Shown here: positions 47,379 through 55,793 of the stretch, piece by piece
Layout: every line of letters begins with the position of its first letter
How positions within the stretch are numbered: position 1 is the stretch's first letter
Assembly: GCF_000695795.1 (NCBI RefSeq)
Contig: NZ_JNCA01000011.1
Location: 157,705-221,704, forward strand
Origin: Flavobacterium seoulense
Lineage (GTDB): Bacteria > Bacteroidota > Bacteroidia > Flavobacteriales > Flavobacteriaceae
Direction: 5' to 3'
Length of the DNA: 64,000 bases
Position numbers and translations under genes: made by a program
Notes under the pieces: generated by a model
The model's database searches: none
What the model saw: the letters and a program-made list of their open reading frames with translations, nothing else
Told to the model about the DNA's origin: nothing

Positions 47379-50300
47379 ATGAACTTTGAAAAATTGAAAA
47401 AACTATATTGTTGGACTATTTTTATTATTCTTTTTACAGGTATTGAGTCGGTTTCGGCTCAGTATTATCTTAGTGGACCTACAACAGTATATGAAGGCAG
47501 TTATGAATATTATAGTATTACAGGTATAAATGGTCAGGAACCTTCTGATTCATATTTTACGTGGTCTTCTACGGTTGGAGTACTTGAGGGAAGTGATGGT
47601 TATGAGCAACTTAGTATGGCACTGACTTTTGATGTACCTAGAAGCGGAGTAATTACTGCGAGCTGGTATGACCCTTTTACTTATCAATATTATTATGCTT
47701 CTACTACCGTCGAGGTTAAGAAGCGACTGAATCCAGAAACCCCTTCCGCACTAACAGTAGTAAGTACTGATTGTAATAATACAGTTTTGCAACGTGGTAC
47801 ACCACCAGCTGGTGAGACTTGGTATTGGCAAAACACTTCTGATGGAACTAGCACATCTGATACTAGTTTAACAAAAACAGTACCAAACGGAGCAACTTAT
47901 TATTTAAGAGCAAGGGATAACAATACATTACTCTGGAGTTTTTCATCAAGCAGTATATATCTTGAAAGAATTTCTGTTCCGGTAGTAGGTACTATAACTC
48001 AACCCACATTATTCAACTCAACAGGTAGTGTTGTGCTATCGGGTTTACCAAGTAGTAATAATTGGGTAATTAATCCTGGGAATATTACAGGAAATGGAAC
48101 TACTAAATTAATAACAGGATTAGCAGCATCCACAACTTACAATTTTACAGTAACCAATGCCTCAGGATGTACTTCTGGTTCTTCTACAAATGTGGTAATT
48201 AATGCATCACCATCAGTTTTAGATTTACCGATATTAAGTGGTGTTACTCATGCTAATACTACAACAAATATAGGGAGTTTTACAATTACAAATTATAATC
48301 CTTCATTTATTTACACAGTAAGTCCAACAGAAGGGGTAATCTTTTCAGGAGCTACAGTTACAGCTCCACCAGGTAGCTATAGTATAGTAGCATCTTTTCA
48401 AGGGAAAATATCTCCCTCAGCAAGTGTAACAGTAAATGCTCAGTCAATTGTTTGTGGAGGAATTAGTAATGAAAATTATATTCATACCACTATACCTCAA
48501 ATAGAGACAACAGATATTTCGAGCTTATCAAATGTGGAAAAACAAGAATCTGTGACTTATTTTGATGGATTAGGGAGACCAATACAAAAAATAGGAATTC
48601 GTGCAGGTGGAGGTACAAGTAGCAAAGATATCATTACTCATATTGCTTATGATAATTTTGACAGAGTAGCTAAAGAGTATTTGCCATATACCGATGATGC
48701 CAGTTGTGGTATGTTTAGAACAGGAGATATTGATATTTTGACAAAAAGTTTTTATAATACCAGTAAATATGAAAATACAATTAATCCCTACTCTGAAAAA
48801 CAATTTGAAGCTTCACCATTAAACAGGGTTTTAAAACAAGCAGCACCAGGTAATGATTGGGCACTTGGTAATGGTCATGAAATAAAAATGGATTATAAAT
48901 CCAATTTGGATATAGATGAAGTGAAAAAAATTAAGGTTGTTTTAGCATCTTCAATGATTAGTAATACCGTAACTTATCAGCCAGAACTTCAAAATACAGG
49001 AAGTTACTATTCGGAAAACGAGTTATACAAAACTGTTACTTATGATGAGAATTCAGCAACAAACCCAATTAATGAATCAGCTGGATCGACAGTAGAATTT
49101 AAAAATAAAGAGGGTCAGGTTGTTTTAAAACGAACATATGGAACTGTTGAAAAAGGAAGTGTTAATGAAAAACATGACACCTATTATATATATGATGATT
49201 TAGGTAATCTGAGTTTTGTAATTCCACCTAAAGCGGTAGACTTAATTGGTAATGGAACAATCCAGCAGTCAAGTTTAAATTCAACAGCAGTAGTATCTTC
49301 AGGCAATACTTTGAATCTTACAGCATCTAATTCTATTACATTGAAAGATGGGTTTTATGCTCAGTCAGGAAGTACTTTTTCAGCTGTTATTTCTTCTTCA
49401 GGCAGTTCTTCTGTTTTAGATGATTTATGCTATCAATACAAATACGATCAGAGAAATCGTTTAGTAGAAAAGAAATTACCAGGAAAGCAATGGGAGTTTA
49501 TTGTTTATGATAAATTAGATAGAGTAGTCGCAACAGGACCAGCATTGTCACCGTTTAATGATACTGCTGCAGGAGCAGTAGGCTGGATGATTACTAAATA
49601 TGATGTTTTTAGCAGGCCAGTCTATACAGGCTGGGAACAATCTACTACCGTAAATAGTGTTGGAAGGATAGCAAAACAAACAGCCCAGAATAGTACTTCT
49701 GTATTTAATGAAAGCAAACAAACTTCAGGAACTATAGACAGTATTTCTGTTTATTATAGTAATGCTATAGCTCCCACAAGTTTTAAATTACTTAAGGTAA
49801 ATTATTATAATAATTATGATTTTCCAGGTGTAGCTGGTATTCCTAGTGCTGTAGAAACACAAAATGTAATTAGCGCTCCAGCAAGAGTAAAAGGATTAGC
49901 AACAGGATCATGGACAAGAGTCCCTACAACTCTTTTAGCCTCGCAATCAGAAATTGCTACAACATTTTATGATAATAAAGCGAGACCAGTTAGAACATAT
50001 TCTACCAATTTCTTAGGAGGATATACTTTTACTGATACTAAATTGGATTTTACAGGGAAACCGGATTATACTATTAGCTATCATAAAAGACTTTCAACTG
50101 ATACTGAATTAAAGACTAAAGATATTTTTACTTATTCACCTCAAGGAAGATTACTTACTCATAAACATCAAATAAATGATGGAACTGAGGAGTTAATTGC
50201 TAGTAATGCTTATGATGAATTAGGACAATTAGTTTCTAAAAAAATAGGGAATAATGTAGCTACTCCAACTCAAAAAGTAGATTATACTTATAATATTCGA

Positions 50301-51944
50301 GGTTGGTTAAAAGGAATTAACGACATCAGCGTATTGCAACAAGGATCAGATCCAAAGGATTTATTTGCTTTTAAAATCAATTATAATAACATACCATCAC
50401 TAATTTCTGGAGTAACAGCCTTGTATAACGGAAACATTGCCGAAACCCAATGGGCAACCAATTCAGATAATGGAGTTGTAAGAACCTATGGTTATAAGTA
50501 TGATAATTTAAACCGACTAAGAGAAGGTATTTATAAAAAAGAAGCTACGGTAACCAACCTTTATAACGAAAGTATGGATTATGACAAGAATGGAAACATT
50601 ATGCATTTGACACGTTATGGAAGTTTAGATGATACTAATCAAACCTTAATAGATAATTTAACCTATAATTACCTTAATAATAATACAACCAATCAATTAT
50701 TGAGTGTAGATGATGCCATTAGTAATAATCCAAATTTTGCAAATGAATTTAAAAATACATCTGGTAATGATTACACTTATGATGCTAATGGTAATATGTT
50801 AACGGATGCGAATAAAGGTATCACAACAAATATAGTATATAATCATTTGAATTTACCTACGAAGATTACATTTGGCACAGCTGGAAATATTGTTTACATT
50901 TACAATGCATCTGGACAAAAAGTTAGGAAAGAGGTTACTCAAGGTTCAATAACGACAACGGATTATTTAGGAGGGTATCAATATAAAGATAATGATTTGA
51001 AATTCTTTCCAACTGCGGAAGGTTATGTTGAACATAATGCAAGTTCTTATAAATACATATATCAGTATAAAGATCATCTAGGAAATATTCGTTTAAGCTA
51101 TGATAAGAACTTAGTTGTTCAGGAAGAAAATGATTATTATCCATTTGGATTAAAACATACTGGATATGGATATGGTCAAGTTGTTAATTCAGATTACAAG
51201 TATAAATACAACGGGAAAGAATTACAGGACGAGAATATTGGAGGGATTCAGTTGAATTTGTATGACTATGGAGCTAGGAATTATGACCCTGCACTTGGTA
51301 GATGGATGAATGTGGATCCGCTAGCGGAAAAATATTATAATTATTCACTCTACAGTTACGTAGGGAATATGCCTACTATTGCGATTGATCCAGATGGAAA
51401 AAAAATTGTTTTTGCAAAAGGAGTATCAAAGGAGTTTAAGGCTGCATTTGCTAAAGCAATTAAGCACTTAAATAAACATAATTTAGGAGGTATTTATGCA
51501 AAATTGCAAGCCAGAAAAGAAATTATCACTATAGCAGAGCTGTCAAAAGATCAGGTTGAGAATGGAAGTTATTTTGATCCTGATACAAAGACAATTAACT
51601 GGGATCCTAACCGTGGACTTCTAACAAATAAAGGGATTATGATTTCAGCAACAACCATTTTAAATCATGAAGGAGATCATGCATTAGAGGAACTGACTAA
51701 TAAAAAACAGAAAGATATAAATAAGTCCACTAAAGATAAAGATTATGATAATTTGGAGGAAAAAAGAGTTATTGAAGGTACGGAACAATTGACTGCTAAA
51801 GCATTAGGGGAAATTCAAGATGGAGAAGTTACAAGGATGGACCATGGAGGTATTGAAATGAAAGAAACAAAAGATCCAACCTCTACTTCTGCAAAAAATG
51901 AAGTTATAATAAAAGCAAAAAAGAAAAAAAATGAAGAACAATAA
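47379..51944 (+). CDS. DUF6443/RHS-core protein with C-terminal zincin-like toxin tip
   Basis: A 1521-aa exported protein (signal ending ...TGIESVSAQ). Ig/PKD-like modules occupy about 30-350. A DUF6443 region follows (about 358-500, ENYIHTTIPQ, VTYFDGLGRPIQKIG), then many YD repeats and the RHS core (YDYGARNYDPALGRWMNVDP, YSYVGNMPT) ending at DPDGK (residues 1337-1341). The last 180 residues are a variable tip with ILNHEGDHALEELTN, an HExxH zinc-protease motif (His1430, Glu1431, His1434). RHS cores of polymorphic toxins process and release such tips, so this is a predicted metallopeptidase effector. Its end overlaps the next gene by 14 bp. Confidence 0.88.
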   Translation: MNFEKLKKLYCWTIFIILFTGIESVSAQYYLSGPTTVYEGSYEYYSITGINGQEPSDSYFTWSSTVGVLEGSDGYEQLSMALTFDVPRSGVITASWYDPFTYQYYYASTTVEVKKRLNPETPSALTVVSTDCNNTVLQRGTPPAGETWYWQNTSDGTSTSDTSLTKTVPNGATYYLRARDNNTLLWSFSSSSIYLERISVPVVGTITQPTLFNSTGSVVLSGLPSSNNWVINPGNITGNGTTKLITGLAASTTYNFTVTNASGCTSGSSTNVVINASPSVLDLPILSGVTHANTTTNIGSFTITNYNPSFIYTVSPTEGVIFSGATVTAPPGSYSIVASFQGKISPSASVTVNAQSIVCGGISNENYIHTTIPQIETTDISSLSNVEKQESVTYFDGLGRPIQKIGIRAGGGTSSKDIITHIAYDNFDRVAKEYLPYTDDASCGMFRTGDIDILTKSFYNTSKYENTINPYSEKQFEASPLNRVLKQAAPGNDWALGNGHEIKMDYKSNLDIDEVKKIKVVLASSMISNTVTYQPELQNTGSYYSENELYKTVTYDENSATNPINESAGSTVEFKNKEGQVVLKRTYGTVEKGSVNEKHDTYYIYDDLGNLSFVIPPKAVDLIGNGTIQQSSLNSTAVVSSGNTLNLTASNSITLKDGFYAQSGSTFSAVISSSGSSSVLDDLCYQYKYDQRNRLVEKKLPGKQWEFIVYDKLDRVVATGPALSPFNDTAAGAVGWMITKYDVFSRPVYTGWEQSTTVNSVGRIAKQTAQNSTSVFNESKQTSGTIDSISVYYSNAIAPTSFKLLKVNYYNNYDFPGVAGIPSAVETQNVISAPARVKGLATGSWTRVPTTLLASQSEIATTFYDNKARPVRTYSTNFLGGYTFTDTKLDFTGKPDYTISYHKRLSTDTELKTKDIFTYSPQGRLLTHKHQINDGTEELIASNAYDELGQLVSKKIGNNVATPTQKVDYTYNIRGWLKGINDISVLQQGSDPKDLFAFKINYNNIPSLISGVTALYNGNIAETQWATNSDNGVVRTYGYKYDNLNRLREGIYKKEATVTNLYNESMDYDKNGNIMHLTRYGSLDDTNQTLIDNLTYNYLNNNTTNQLLSVDDAISNNPNFANEFKNTSGNDYTYDANGNMLTDANKGITTNIVYNHLNLPTKITFGTAGNIVYIYNASGQKVRKEVTQGSITTTDYLGGYQYKDNDLKFFPTAEGYVEHNASSYKYIYQYKDHLGNIRLSYDKNLVVQEENDYYPFGLKHTGYGYGQVVNSDYKYKYNGKELQDENIGGIQLNLYDYGARNYDPALGRWMNVDPLAEKYYNYSLYSYVGNMPTIAIDPDGKKIVFAKGVSKEFKAAFAKAIKHLNKHNLGGIYAKLQARKEIITIAELSKDQVENGSYFDPDTKTINWDPNRGLLTNKGIMISATTILNHEGDHALEELTNKKQKDINKSTKDKDYDNLEEKRVIEGTEQLTAKALGEIQDGEVTRMDHGGIEMKETKDPTSTSAKNEVIIKAKKKKNEEQ

Positions 51945-52341
51945 GATAAGAATACAGGTGTTTTTAGTATTTTTTTTATGTTTTTTTAAGAGTTTTGGAC
52001 AAGAAAAAAAAGTTGCAAAACTTAAAATAACAAAAATAAATTATAGTATTGATTTTATAAAAAAAGTTGATTGTAATTCTTTTGATAAAAATTTTCCAAA
52101 AGCAAAAACCTATTGTATTAATAGTAAAGATAAAATAGATAGTATTCAACAGATTTTAAATAAGATAGGTGTTATGAAATATGATTACAACTCTGTTTAT
52201 GAGGTAGATACTAGAGGGAAACTTGTGGTGTTTTATTCGAATAATTCAAGTGATACTATTTGTATATCATTAGCTGCTTTGAGGTTTGATAATCGGATAA
52301 TTACAGATAGAAAAATGATTGACTATATAATTAAATTATAG
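51931..52341 (+). CDS. Candidate immunity protein for the RHS metallopeptidase tip
   Basis: A 136-aa protein whose start overlaps the end of the RHS gene by 14 bases, so the two are translationally coupled. It has a signal peptide (MKNNKIRIQVFLVFFLCFFKSFGQ). The body is Lys-rich and not recognised as any family: VDCNSFDKNFPKAKTYCINS and a C-terminal FDNRIITDRKMIDYI. Immunity genes of polymorphic toxins sit exactly here, directly after the tip. Export suggests that the toxin would be neutralised in the periplasm or at the surface. The assignment is by position only. Confidence 0.6.
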   Translation: MKNNKIRIQVFLVFFLCFFKSFGQEKKVAKLKITKINYSIDFIKKVDCNSFDKNFPKAKTYCINSKDKIDSIQQILNKIGVMKYDYNSVYEVDTRGKLVVFYSNNSSDTICISLAALRFDNRIITDRKMIDYIIKL

Positions 52342-52459
52342 CTTAAACGGGAAAGAACTTCAAGATGAGATAGAACTTAATATGTATGATTATGGAGCTA
52401 GAAATTATGACCCAGCTTTAGGGAGATGGGTAAACTTAGATGCATTATCAGAAGGGTAA
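52337..52459 (+). pseudogene. Orphan RHS-core fragment
   Basis: About 40 codons starting inside the end of the candidate immunity gene read YSLNGKELQDE, MYDYGARNYDPALGRW and VNLDALSEG, then a stop. This copies the segment just before the variable tip of the upstream RHS gene (YKYNGKELQDE, YDYGARNYDPALGRW). Orphan core pieces followed by alternative tips are a hallmark of polymorphic toxin loci, but here the fragment stops before any new tip. Confidence 0.85.
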
Positions 52460-52542
52460 TGTATCAGATATGTTGGTGGTTAATTATTCCATCTAATGTT
52501 TACAGAAAATCAGAGATTTATAGTAATATCGTGTAAAAATTA

Positions 52543-52564
52543 AAACAGCTTTCGGGCTGTTTTT
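52543..52564 (+). terminator. Intrinsic terminator of the YD/RHS operon
   Basis: AAACAGC (52543-52549) pairs with GCTGTTT (52556-52562) around a TTTCGG loop and is followed by T residues. It lies about 80 bases after the orphan core fragment. It marks the end of the operon beginning at 43964. Confidence 0.8.
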
Positions 52565-52611
52565 CTATTTTATAATTCCTTAAATCAAAAAAAGTGAGCT
52601 CAAACTAGACC

Positions 52612-52788
52612 ATGTGTTACAGATGTGTTGGTGACATTCGAAGCATGATAAAGTATGGAAAGACAAAGTTTGGAAATCAAAGATATATTTGCAGAAAATG
52701 TGGAAAAACTAGAGTTGAGAATTATATTTATCAAGCCTATAAATCAGATATCAATTATAACATTATTCAATTAATCAAAGCGGGATTT
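52612..52788 (+). pseudogene. IS1-type transposase N-terminal fragment
   Basis: About 58 residues carry a zinc-ribbon of the InsA/IS1 kind: CYRCVGDIRSMIKYGKTKFG and QRYICRKCGKT, giving a C-x2-C...C-x2-C pair. The sequence continues NIIQLIKAG and then runs into unrelated sequence where the catalytic half should be. An in-frame TAG directly precedes the ATG. The remnant ends where the pcfJ-like fragment begins on the other strand, so one deletion may have joined them. Confidence 0.7.
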
Positions 52789-52789
52789 T

Positions 52790-53302
52790 TTATACAGTTT
52801 CATTTTTATTTTTTTTCATTCGTGAGCACACCTGATACAGATTTTTTTGCATAAGATTGAGAATCATTTTATGATGTTTAGAGTTCTTGTTTTTCAAGCC
52901 TCTGCACTGAACTATTTTCATTTTAGAAAGTGAAACTTCAATAGTTTCAATAGGTATGTTATCTATTCGGGCAGAGAAGATTAAAGAATCTTTCCTTTTA
53001 AAATATTCATTAGTAAAAATGCAGTGATTTAATGTATCGCCCTCTTCCATGAATTCCTGTACATTTTCTAATAAAGATATAGTAAGATTTTCATTGGAAA
53101 AAGAAAGCCCAAAAAATGGCTTTTTTTGTTTGGTGTATAGTTGTTGTTCTTTTAGAATTTCATGTCGCATTTTTTCCAAATATTGTTTTCGTTGTAATGC
53201 TCGTTTTTTTACAACCAATTTATCATGTGCCTGATGTAAATTTTCAGGACATACGAGAGAGGGAGAATTTAAGTCTTTTTTAAACCATTGAAAAAGGTAA
53301 GA
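52790..53302 (-). pseudogene. PcfJ-like conjugative-element protein, C-terminal fragment
   Basis: The minus frame is open from 53302 to 52790. It reads SYLFQWFKKDLNSPSLVCPE and NLHQAHDKLVVKKRA upstream of any ATG, then FMEEGDTLNHCIFTNEYFKRKDS, the conserved part of PcfJ proteins of Bacteroidetes conjugative elements. The N-terminal two thirds are missing and no proper start exists; a TTG at 53218 is not credible because the homology runs upstream of it. It abuts the broken ssb gene, suggesting a deletion within an old ICE. Confidence 0.8.
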
Positions 53303-53567
53303 CTACCTAAAGCTCTACCATCGCTACTGTTGTAAACATTCAATCCAATACGTCCAAAGAGTTGAACCAATGCCGCTTTTTTAGCCATTGGGCAGTTTTT
53401 GAGTTGAGCCAATAAGAACAATTGATATAGGTTACTATTTCTTTTATTTCGGTACTACCTTTAGGTTTGTAACTTTCATTGATAGCAATGCTAAAGTTTA
53501 CTACCTCTTTGTTCTCGTTCACTTTGTGAACGCTTGCATCTGCTGTTAATCTTCCTGTGATTTCCAT
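53283..53567 (-). pseudogene. ssb: Single-stranded DNA-binding protein, frameshifted
   Basis: The ATG at 53567 starts MEITGRLTADASVHKVNENK, then FSIAINESYKPKGSTEIKEI and SKTAQWLKK, the OB-fold of ICE-type SSB proteins. A run of six A on the minus strand (plus T at 53377-53382) is one base short. The original frame ends soon after, while the shifted frame continues with ALVQLFGRIGLNVYNSSDGR, the expected SSB sequence. It then merges into the pcfJ fragment, so the C-terminal tail is also lost. Confidence 0.82.
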
Positions 53568-54071
53568 AACTTTAAGTTTTAAAGATTACTGTTTGATTTT
53601 TGTATTCTCTGAAACCGTCTCTCTCATAAAAATTTTTCAAAAGAAAAAACGGAAAAAAAGAAAGCCAGATGCAAGTAGCGCATCCAGTACAGAGTGCTAT
53701 AAGTCCCGAAGGGTGAATAAGTTAATTGCAGTTCATTATGCGCACGACGTATTGGGGCGTTACTATCTTAGCTGCCCTTTTAGTCCGTTTCAAATGAAAA
53801 CCTGAATAAAACTTTTAAATCAATTGATTAACTGCTTTTTGTTGTAGTCGAAAAATGTTTAAATATTTATATGAAGAGTATAGAAAGAGCTAAACTAATT
53901 GTACTATTTGCGGGAGTAATAGAAAATCTTTACTTTGATAACAGTCTAGTCAAGGAAGAGATTTATAAAAAGATGCTATTTATAAAGCAAATTTAGAATT
54001 GATAAGGAGAATTATTTGTTTTGTTATGCTTCAAAGAAGCAAATAAATTTATTCTTGTGTAAAATCGAATA
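53568..54071. other. Mobile-element scar without a clear gene
   Basis: This 504-bp stretch between the ssb remnant and the secretion operon carries only a 41-codon ORF (listed separately). The opposing open frame at 53557-53805 is low-complexity and not protein-like. The stretch around 53650-53770 is less AT-rich than its surroundings and probably belonged to the lost conjugative element. Confidence 0.5.
53871..53996 (+). CDS. Small ORF of 41 aa, hypothetical
   Basis: ATG at 53871, TAG at 53994-53996. The product (MKSIERAKLIVLFAGVIENL and onward) is not recognised. It could be a remnant of the conjugative element whose pcfJ and ssb pieces lie next door. There is no strong ribosome-binding or promoter evidence, so it may be chance. 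Confidence 0.2.
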   Translation: MKSIERAKLIVLFAGVIENLYFDNSLVKEEIYKKMLFIKQI

Positions 54072-54596
54072 TCAATTCACACCACTATTTTTTTGTAAAA
54101 TGACTTCAACAAAAAGTTGATCCACATTAGTTTTAAAATTCTTCTTTTTGATAAAGTTCAAATGTTTGATACTTCCCAAATTAGGACTGTTTTCAATTTT
54201 ATTGAGTAAGGATAGGCAGCCATTATAAGAACCTTCTAATGAAAAAATATAACTACTATTCACAAAACCTTTATCAGTAACAATATGAGGTTCTTTAAAA
54301 TCAATAACTTTAAGATGATGGATATTGCAAAAGTTATTTAACTGTTTGAGTAAATCATTTTGGAAAGACTCTGAAGTAGTAATATTATATTGTGATAAGA
54401 GTTCGTCTAATTGATTCTCTTTTTGATGTAATTGATAAGCTAATTTTGGAGAAGAGCTATTGTCTGTAATCAATTCTTCTTTACTATGATACTCTTTATA
54501 ATACTTTATCGTATTTGAAATAGCAAAAGCATAGCATATATACAATGCAAAAGCAAAGCCGAAAAGTAAAAATTTATTTTTCTTGTTTAATTTCAT
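54072..54596 (-). CDS. GspM/PilO-like pilus assembly protein
   Basis: A 174-aa protein with a short cytoplasmic start and one N-terminal membrane helix (FLLFGFAFALYICYAFAI). A coiled segment with LAYQLHQKENQLDELLSQYN follows, then a small ferredoxin-like domain (LKVIDFKEP, FSLEGSYNGCLSLLNKIENS). This is the layout of PilO and GspM, inner-membrane alignment proteins of type IV pili and type II secretion. It starts directly after the stop of the GspL/PilN-like gene and is last in the operon. Confidence 0.7.
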   Translation of the reverse strand: MKLNKKNKFLLFGFAFALYICYAFAISNTIKYYKEYHSKEELITDNSSSPKLAYQLHQKENQLDELLSQYNITTSESFQNDLLKQLNNFCNIHHLKVIDFKEPHIVTDKGFVNSSYIFSLEGSYNGCLSLLNKIENSPNLGSIKHLNFIKKKNFKTNVDQLFVEVILQKNSGVN

Positions 54597-55793
54597 CTAT
54601 TTTAAAGTTAGTTTAATAGTGAATAGGGTTTCATGAGTATCATTTTTTCCAAAATGAGTGATTACGACTTCATCAATCCATTTCAATTTTTCAATAGCTT
54701 CAATCCATAAAGTAAAATCTTGGTTGTTCATTGTGGTGCCAGATACTATTATGATTTTATCTGAAGCAATGATGGCTTCCTTTGCTTTAATCTTTCTTTC
54801 GAGAGGTTGGTACACCAACTCGGTGAGTAAAATAGAAGAAGGTACCCTTTTGGTAATTTCATTTAGTATGGAAGTACTTTGCGATTGTACTCCTGCCATA
54901 ACATTTTTTAATTTTTGCTCTTTGGAGAGCATACGTTGTTTAGTCTTACTGATTTCTTCAAGAGAAGATTTGTTCAGCATCAAATTCACATCTGTTTCCT
55001 GAGATAAATTGTAATAATGAGAAAATACAAAGAAATTGATTAATAGAATTCCTAGTACTATTCCAATTGCTACTTTAAGTCCTTTTGAAAAAAAGTTACG
55101 TTGAAGATAATTATCATATTGTTTCTGACTATATTCAATTGTATTACCTGTGTTTTGGCTACTTTGAGATAAAAAGCCTAATACACTTGAAAAAGCTACA
55201 AGGTGACTGTTTTGAACAGATAACTCGTTTATAATATAATTTGTTTGAGGTGTTTCTGTATTTGGTGTCAGTATGGGATTGGTCTCATTCCAGGATACAG
55301 TCTGATGATTGGTCATGAATGTATCATTATCCGTATAAGCAATAATTTCAGATAAAGAGCATACGCCGAGATGAATACCTGCAATGACAATTTCTTGTTT
55401 TGTATAATCTTCTAATAGAGATTCTATATAGGTTTTTCTACTGATTGCTATAATAGATTTGGTTTCTAATCGCCAAATTTCAAAATAAAACTCATCCCAA
55501 TTGGTATTAGGAAAAGCTTTGTGTAATAGTTTTTCATCTACTAAATCTACGCCAGCTACTTCTTTCTGAATAACCTGATTGGTATTAACTGTTAGAATAT
55601 AAGGAATCTTTTTATCCCATTTTTCAGGGAAAGTTCCATTGTAATTTACTTTGTCTTTTTTTAAAATACGTAATTCTTCTTTTTTATTTTCAAGCAACAA
55701 GACTGCAATCATTTCTTCACCATTCGAGGAGAAATGCTCGATACAGAGGTATTGATTACCAATTAAAACAGAAGATAGCGAAGGGAATTTCAT
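54597..55793 (-). CDS. GspL/PilM-PilN-like inner-membrane assembly protein
   Basis: A 398-aa protein. Residues 1-225 resemble the cytoplasmic actin-like part of GspL or PilM without a clear nucleotide motif. A membrane helix follows (GLKVAIGIVLGILLINFFVF, about 236-256), then a coiled coil (SSLEEISKTKQRMLSKEQKL) and a PilN-like periplasmic domain (SILNEITKRVPSSILLTELV, TLWIEAIEKLKWIDEVVI). The ATG overlaps the stop of the secretin gene by one base (TAATG), showing tight coupling. It would link the GspE ATPase to the periplasmic parts. Confidence 0.72.
   Translation of the reverse strand: MKFPSLSSVLIGNQYLCIEHFSSNGEEMIAVLLLENKKEELRILKKDKVNYNGTFPEKWDKKIPYILTVNTNQVIQKEVAGVDLVDEKLLHKAFPNTNWDEFYFEIWRLETKSIIAISRKTYIESLLEDYTKQEIVIAGIHLGVCSLSEIIAYTDNDTFMTNHQTVSWNETNPILTPNTETPQTNYIINELSVQNSHLVAFSSVLGFLSQSSQNTGNTIEYSQKQYDNYLQRNFFSKGLKVAIGIVLGILLINFFVFSHYYNLSQETDVNLMLNKSSLEEISKTKQRMLSKEQKLKNVMAGVQSQSTSILNEITKRVPSSILLTELVYQPLERKIKAKEAIIASDKIIIVSGTTMNNQDFTLWIEAIEKLKWIDEVVITHFGKNDTHETLFTIKLTLK

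Noticed and set aside
52612..52854. The complete 80-aa frame as an intact transposase gene
   Set aside because: Homology ends near 52785 and the rest is low-complexity sequence antisense to the pcfJ fragment; no catalytic domain is present.
53557..53805. A plus-strand ORF of 82 aa
   Set aside because: It is Lys/Ser-rich without domain features, overlaps the ssb start on the other strand and lies in mobile-element debris.
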